DNA of 64,000 nt from Immersiella caudata (lineage: Eukaryota > Ascomycota > Sordariomycetes > Sordariales > Lasiosphaeriaceae). Where the stretch lies: NCBI GenBank assembly GCA_030512335.1, contig JAULSU010000002.1:2294001-2358000 (forward strand). The letters run 5' to 3'. The notes below the pieces were generated by a model. The model made no database searches. It had not been told where the DNA came from and was given only the letters and a program-made list of their open reading frames with translations. How positions within the stretch are numbered: the stretch's first letter is position 1; every line of letters starts with the position of its first letter. Positions 61,150-64,000 of this stretch are shown here, one piece after another. Made by a program: the position numbers and the translations under genes.

Positions 61150-62073
61150 ATGACAAGCACCATGACGACCATGACGGTCGCAACATTCTCCGCAGCCCAA
61201 TGCTGTCCCCAGTGTGGCTTTGATGTCGGCCTTCCACCACTTGAAGAGGCCCAAGCCGCCCTCCTCGTCGCCCAAAAACAAATCGTCGACCTTGAAGCCC
61301 AAGTCCGCCTCCTCAACCAAAAAGCATCCAGCGCTGTTGACCGTTGGGCCGACTACGAAGACGAACTCACCCAGCTCCGCGCTGAACTCAACTCCCGTAA
61401 TTCACAACCACAAAAACAACAACAACAACCCAACCAACCATTCCACTCCCCAACAAACTCCACCGCGCCAACCGTTTCCACACCAGGTCCAACCCCCCTC
61501 CAAACCCCTTCCGCAAGCGTAGCCTCTGCCTCCCCCGCCCGCTCCTCCTTTCTCTCCTCAACCGGCGCCGCCTCGCGCATCTCTGCGCTGCTCACCTCCC
61601 GCAAATCAACCCCCAACCTCAAACCCTCCCCAGTCTCCCCGCCACCGCAACCAACCCACCTCCGCCAAAGCAGTAACCCCATCCCTTTCAGCGCCGAGCC
61701 AGAAATACCGGCTACTCCCGCAGGCCCCAGCACGGATGAACTCCTCCAGGCGCTGACGCGCGAGCAGGCGCTCAGGCGGGAGGCCGAGGGAAAGCTTAGC
61801 GATACCAGCCGGGAGGTGGAAGAGCTGAGTGTCTCATTGTTCGAGCAGGCGAATGAAATGGTTGCGACGGAGCGCCGGGCGAGAGCGAAGTTGGAAGAAA
61901 GGGTGGGGATGCTGGAAAAGAGGGATATGGAGAAGAGGAGGAGGTTGGCTCTCCTGGAGAGCGCGATGGAAAGGATTGATAGGGTCAGGTCGTTATTGGG
62001 GGTCTCAGGGCCGGATGAAACGGGATCTGGGGCAAGGGAGGGTGTTAGGGCACTGGTGAGGGCCTCGGTTTAA
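61150..62073 (+). CDS. Sec2-domain (Rab GEF-like) coiled-coil protein
   Basis: A single exon of 307 residues starting at 61150; later in-frame ATGs at 61162 and 61171 are also possible. Near the N terminus is a Cys pair (CCPQCGFDV, about 18-26), followed by a first coiled coil (EEAQAALLVAQKQIVDLEAQVRLL). The middle is Pro/Ser/Gln-rich. The second coiled coil (about 200-290) reads TREQALRREAEGKLSDTSREVEELSVSLFEQANEMVATERRARAKLEERV. The ELSVSLFEQANEMVATERR part is the conserved core of the Sec2p GDP/GTP exchange domain, which activates the exocytic Rab Sec4. It is short compared with yeast Sec2 (759 residues), so it may be a Sec2-like relative rather than the full GEF. Confidence 0.85.
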   Translation: MTSTMTTMTVATFSAAQCCPQCGFDVGLPPLEEAQAALLVAQKQIVDLEAQVRLLNQKASSAVDRWADYEDELTQLRAELNSRNSQPQKQQQQPNQPFHSPTNSTAPTVSTPGPTPLQTPSASVASASPARSSFLSSTGAASRISALLTSRKSTPNLKPSPVSPPPQPTHLRQSSNPIPFSAEPEIPATPAGPSTDELLQALTREQALRREAEGKLSDTSREVEELSVSLFEQANEMVATERRARAKLEERVGMLEKRDMEKRRRLALLESAMERIDRVRSLLGVSGPDETGSGAREGVRALVRASV

Positions 62074-62466
62074 GGGAGAGAGAGGCTGACTTGGCTCGGT
62101 CTGGGGCTTGGGAAGCGAGATTGGGTTCTGGATTGCAGGCGCATGGGGGTTGGGGTGGTTGCATATACGACGGATGGGAATGATGGATTGGACAATGTTG
62201 GAGTTTGACTGTTGTTGGGAGTAATGAAATGCCATGATAGACGGGAGCCGGCGCGCTTGGACAGAGGTAGGGGGACGCATACTTTTGCGATGGAGTTGCT
62301 TGCTTATTGGTTAAGCATTGGGCTGGAGGGTATCTCTTTTTTGGACTATCTTGTAATAGTATCGTGCCCAATATTGAGCTGCGATGCTGACCTAATTCCG
62401 CGGCGTTGTATGTTGGCCCAGCTGTGGCTGTCATGATTGATCAATGCAGCCAGTAAAGTCGAGTGC
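62074..62466. other. Convergent 3' intergenic region
   Basis: A 393-base gap between the stops of the Sec2-domain gene and PUS4. Nothing else is seen. Confidence 0.6.
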
Positions 62467-63761
62467 CTACTGAGGTGCTTTGGAGCCCGAATTCCACAAA
62501 GCCAACATGCTCTCAACCTTGGGTCCCCAAACCGATTCTTCCTCGAGGAGATCAGAGTACTCGAGGCAGTTTGGCCCACCTAGCTTGAAGTCACCCTGCC
62601 TTGTTCGTGCAAGTTCGGCCATCATCGCTCCAGACCCGAGCTTCTCTCCCAAATCATGGCACAGACTGCGGACATAAAAGCCAGATGTGACGGTCATACG
62701 GATCTTGCAGGCCGGCGGGCCTTTACCCTCCCACGGCGGCGGCGTGTCAGGTGAGAGCGGCGGGGGAAGCAGGTTAGAGCCCTTCCCGGAGGGCGGAAGC
62801 TTGCCGAGGGCTCCCGACATCATGGGCGCGTCTTTCTCTGACGTTTGGGAGGAGCCTTCTGCCTTTCTCTTCTTTGTCGACGGCTGCTCCTCCTTGACGA
62901 GCTCGTCCACCCGCTCTTCAGCCTTGCGCTTTGTGCTCTGGTACTCAGCAAATGCCTTCTCCTCTTCTTCTTGTTGCTCGGGCGTTAGCGTGCCGGCATC
63001 GTCCTCTGTCGTAGCTTGGCGCTTGGCTACGCGCCAAACAGAATCGACGAGGTTCTTCTCGGCCGCCTCCGCCTCCTCAACGGGCCAACGGTGGGTGTGC
63101 GTGCCGGGCTCGTACCACTCCACCAACTCCAACTCTGTAACTTCAACATCTCTGGTAGCGATCTCCCTAGGAATTGGCTTCCCCTCTCGAGCGTACTCGT
63201 AAAGTGGCTTGCCCTCCATCTTCAGGGCAGAGTACAGCGGTGGCATCTGCTTGAACTTGCCGCGGAAAGCTTCCAGTGCCTTCTCCACCGCGGACCGGGT
63301 AACTTCATCGTACTGGCCCTTCTTGATTACGCGACCCACGCGATCGTAGGTATCGGTGCTCGCGCCGAAGAGAACGATGGTCTCGTAGGTCTTAGTGCAG
63401 AGGAGGAAGTCCTGAAGCGATTTGGTGCCCTTTCCAACCCCGAGGATCAGCACCCCCGTAGCGAGGGGATCAAGTGTGCCGCCATGTCCGATCTTGACTT
63501 GTAGCTGCCTCTTCGAGCCTCTCCGACGATTTTTCTGGTATTTGTTCTCGAGCTCTCGAGCCTCTCTTTCCTTCTGCATAAGAGGTGCAAATAACGACGA
63601 CGGGTTGAAGAAGGTCTGACAGTCACGAATAACCTGGGCCGAACTCATTCCAATGGGCTTGTTGATGGCTATCACAAATAGTTAGCTCATGAGCGTCGCG
63701 TGGGAGGGCTCTGTGTAAATAAAGTACCGAAAACGCCCTCGACGATGTTTCCGGTCGCCAT
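62467..63761 (-). CDS. PUS4: tRNA pseudouridine-55 synthase Pus4 (TruB family)
   Basis: Minus-strand exons 63761-63728 and 63668-62467 give 411 residues. Pus4 makes the pseudouridine 55 of the T loop in cytosolic and mitochondrial tRNAs. Motifs are AINKPIGMSSAQVI (joined by the intron), KIGHGGTLDPLATGVLILGVGKGTK with the catalytic Asp at about 78, YETIVLFGASTDTYD, QMPPLYSALKMEGKPLYEYAREG and, at the C terminus, MTVTSGFYVRSLCHDLGEKLG. A long Lys/Glu-rich insert (about 205-305) separates the last two and is typical of fungal forms. A second in-frame ATG at 63788 would add MRIAKAIKK, a basic amphipathic segment that might direct a portion to mitochondria. Confidence 0.95.
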
Positions 63762-64000
63762 CTTCTTGATGGCTTTGGCGATGCGCATCAGGTGCGAAGC
63801 TGAATTACGAGAGCGGATTCGAAGCGACTTGGCTCGTGTCACGGTTCGCCAACCGGCGGTCGCAATTGCCTAGAGTTGCAAAAGGTAAGGAGTGGTCACG
63901 ACCGCTTAGTTCGTTTGGTACGGGGCAGGCAATTGGAAGGAGCGTTGGCGCGACTCAGTGCTGTGTAAATCTCCAAACCCAAAATTTGTCCGATAAACCG

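Overview
This window is nuclear DNA of a filamentous ascomycete. The evidence is many short GT-AG introns (about 50-130 nt) with CTRAC-type branch sites, GC-rich codons, and gene families typical of Pezizomycotina: a GtaA-type glutaminase, an NMR1/NmrA nitrogen repressor of the long Neurospora-like form, a Zn2Cys6 regulator, a Yor1-type ABC transporter and a Telo_bind protein. A Sordariomycete is the best guess; the genus cannot be fixed by eye. All exon boundaries below were derived by hand from splice sites and reading phase, and each spliced model closes in frame. I saw no transposon, complete tRNA, rRNA or CRISPR array.

Layout. 1-3006: gene-poor left edge. 3007-12097: a disordered protein with three repeated cysteine modules, ribosomal protein L4, a large ARO8-like aminotransferase (minus) and an FMO-type monooxygenase (minus). 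12565-17224: a 1534-residue Telo_bind protein. 18004-20518: malic enzyme (minus), followed by a 3.8 kb stretch without a gene. 24352-30144: RAD7 and RAD16, the two partners of global-genome nucleotide excision repair, placed head to head. 31109-38541: secreted glutaminase, an RRM/RGYD-repeat RNA-binding protein and a basic nuclear protein. 40266-47296: ABCC transporter and a mucin-like single-pass membrane protein (minus). 48530-49579: FCF1 in nine exons. 50598-53323: a heavily damaged Zn2Cys6 transcription factor pseudogene. 56109-63761: nmr1, ERG2 (minus), exosome CSL4, a Sec2-domain protein and PUS4 (minus).

Most genes are single housekeeping or regulatory loci. Functional clustering is visible only for RAD7/RAD16. 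Ribosome and RNA metabolism is scattered through the window (RPL4, FCF1, CSL4, PUS4, the RRM protein).

The most interesting signals are: the triple C-x(23-28)-CxxC-x(28-30)-C module at 4731-5576; the RAD7-RAD16 shared promoter; a possible mitochondrial malic enzyme isoform encoded inside an unusually long intron; a GC-AG intron in FCF1; a multi-lesion transcription factor pseudogene beside the nitrogen repressor; and a run of GATA sites and small upstream ORFs before nmr1.
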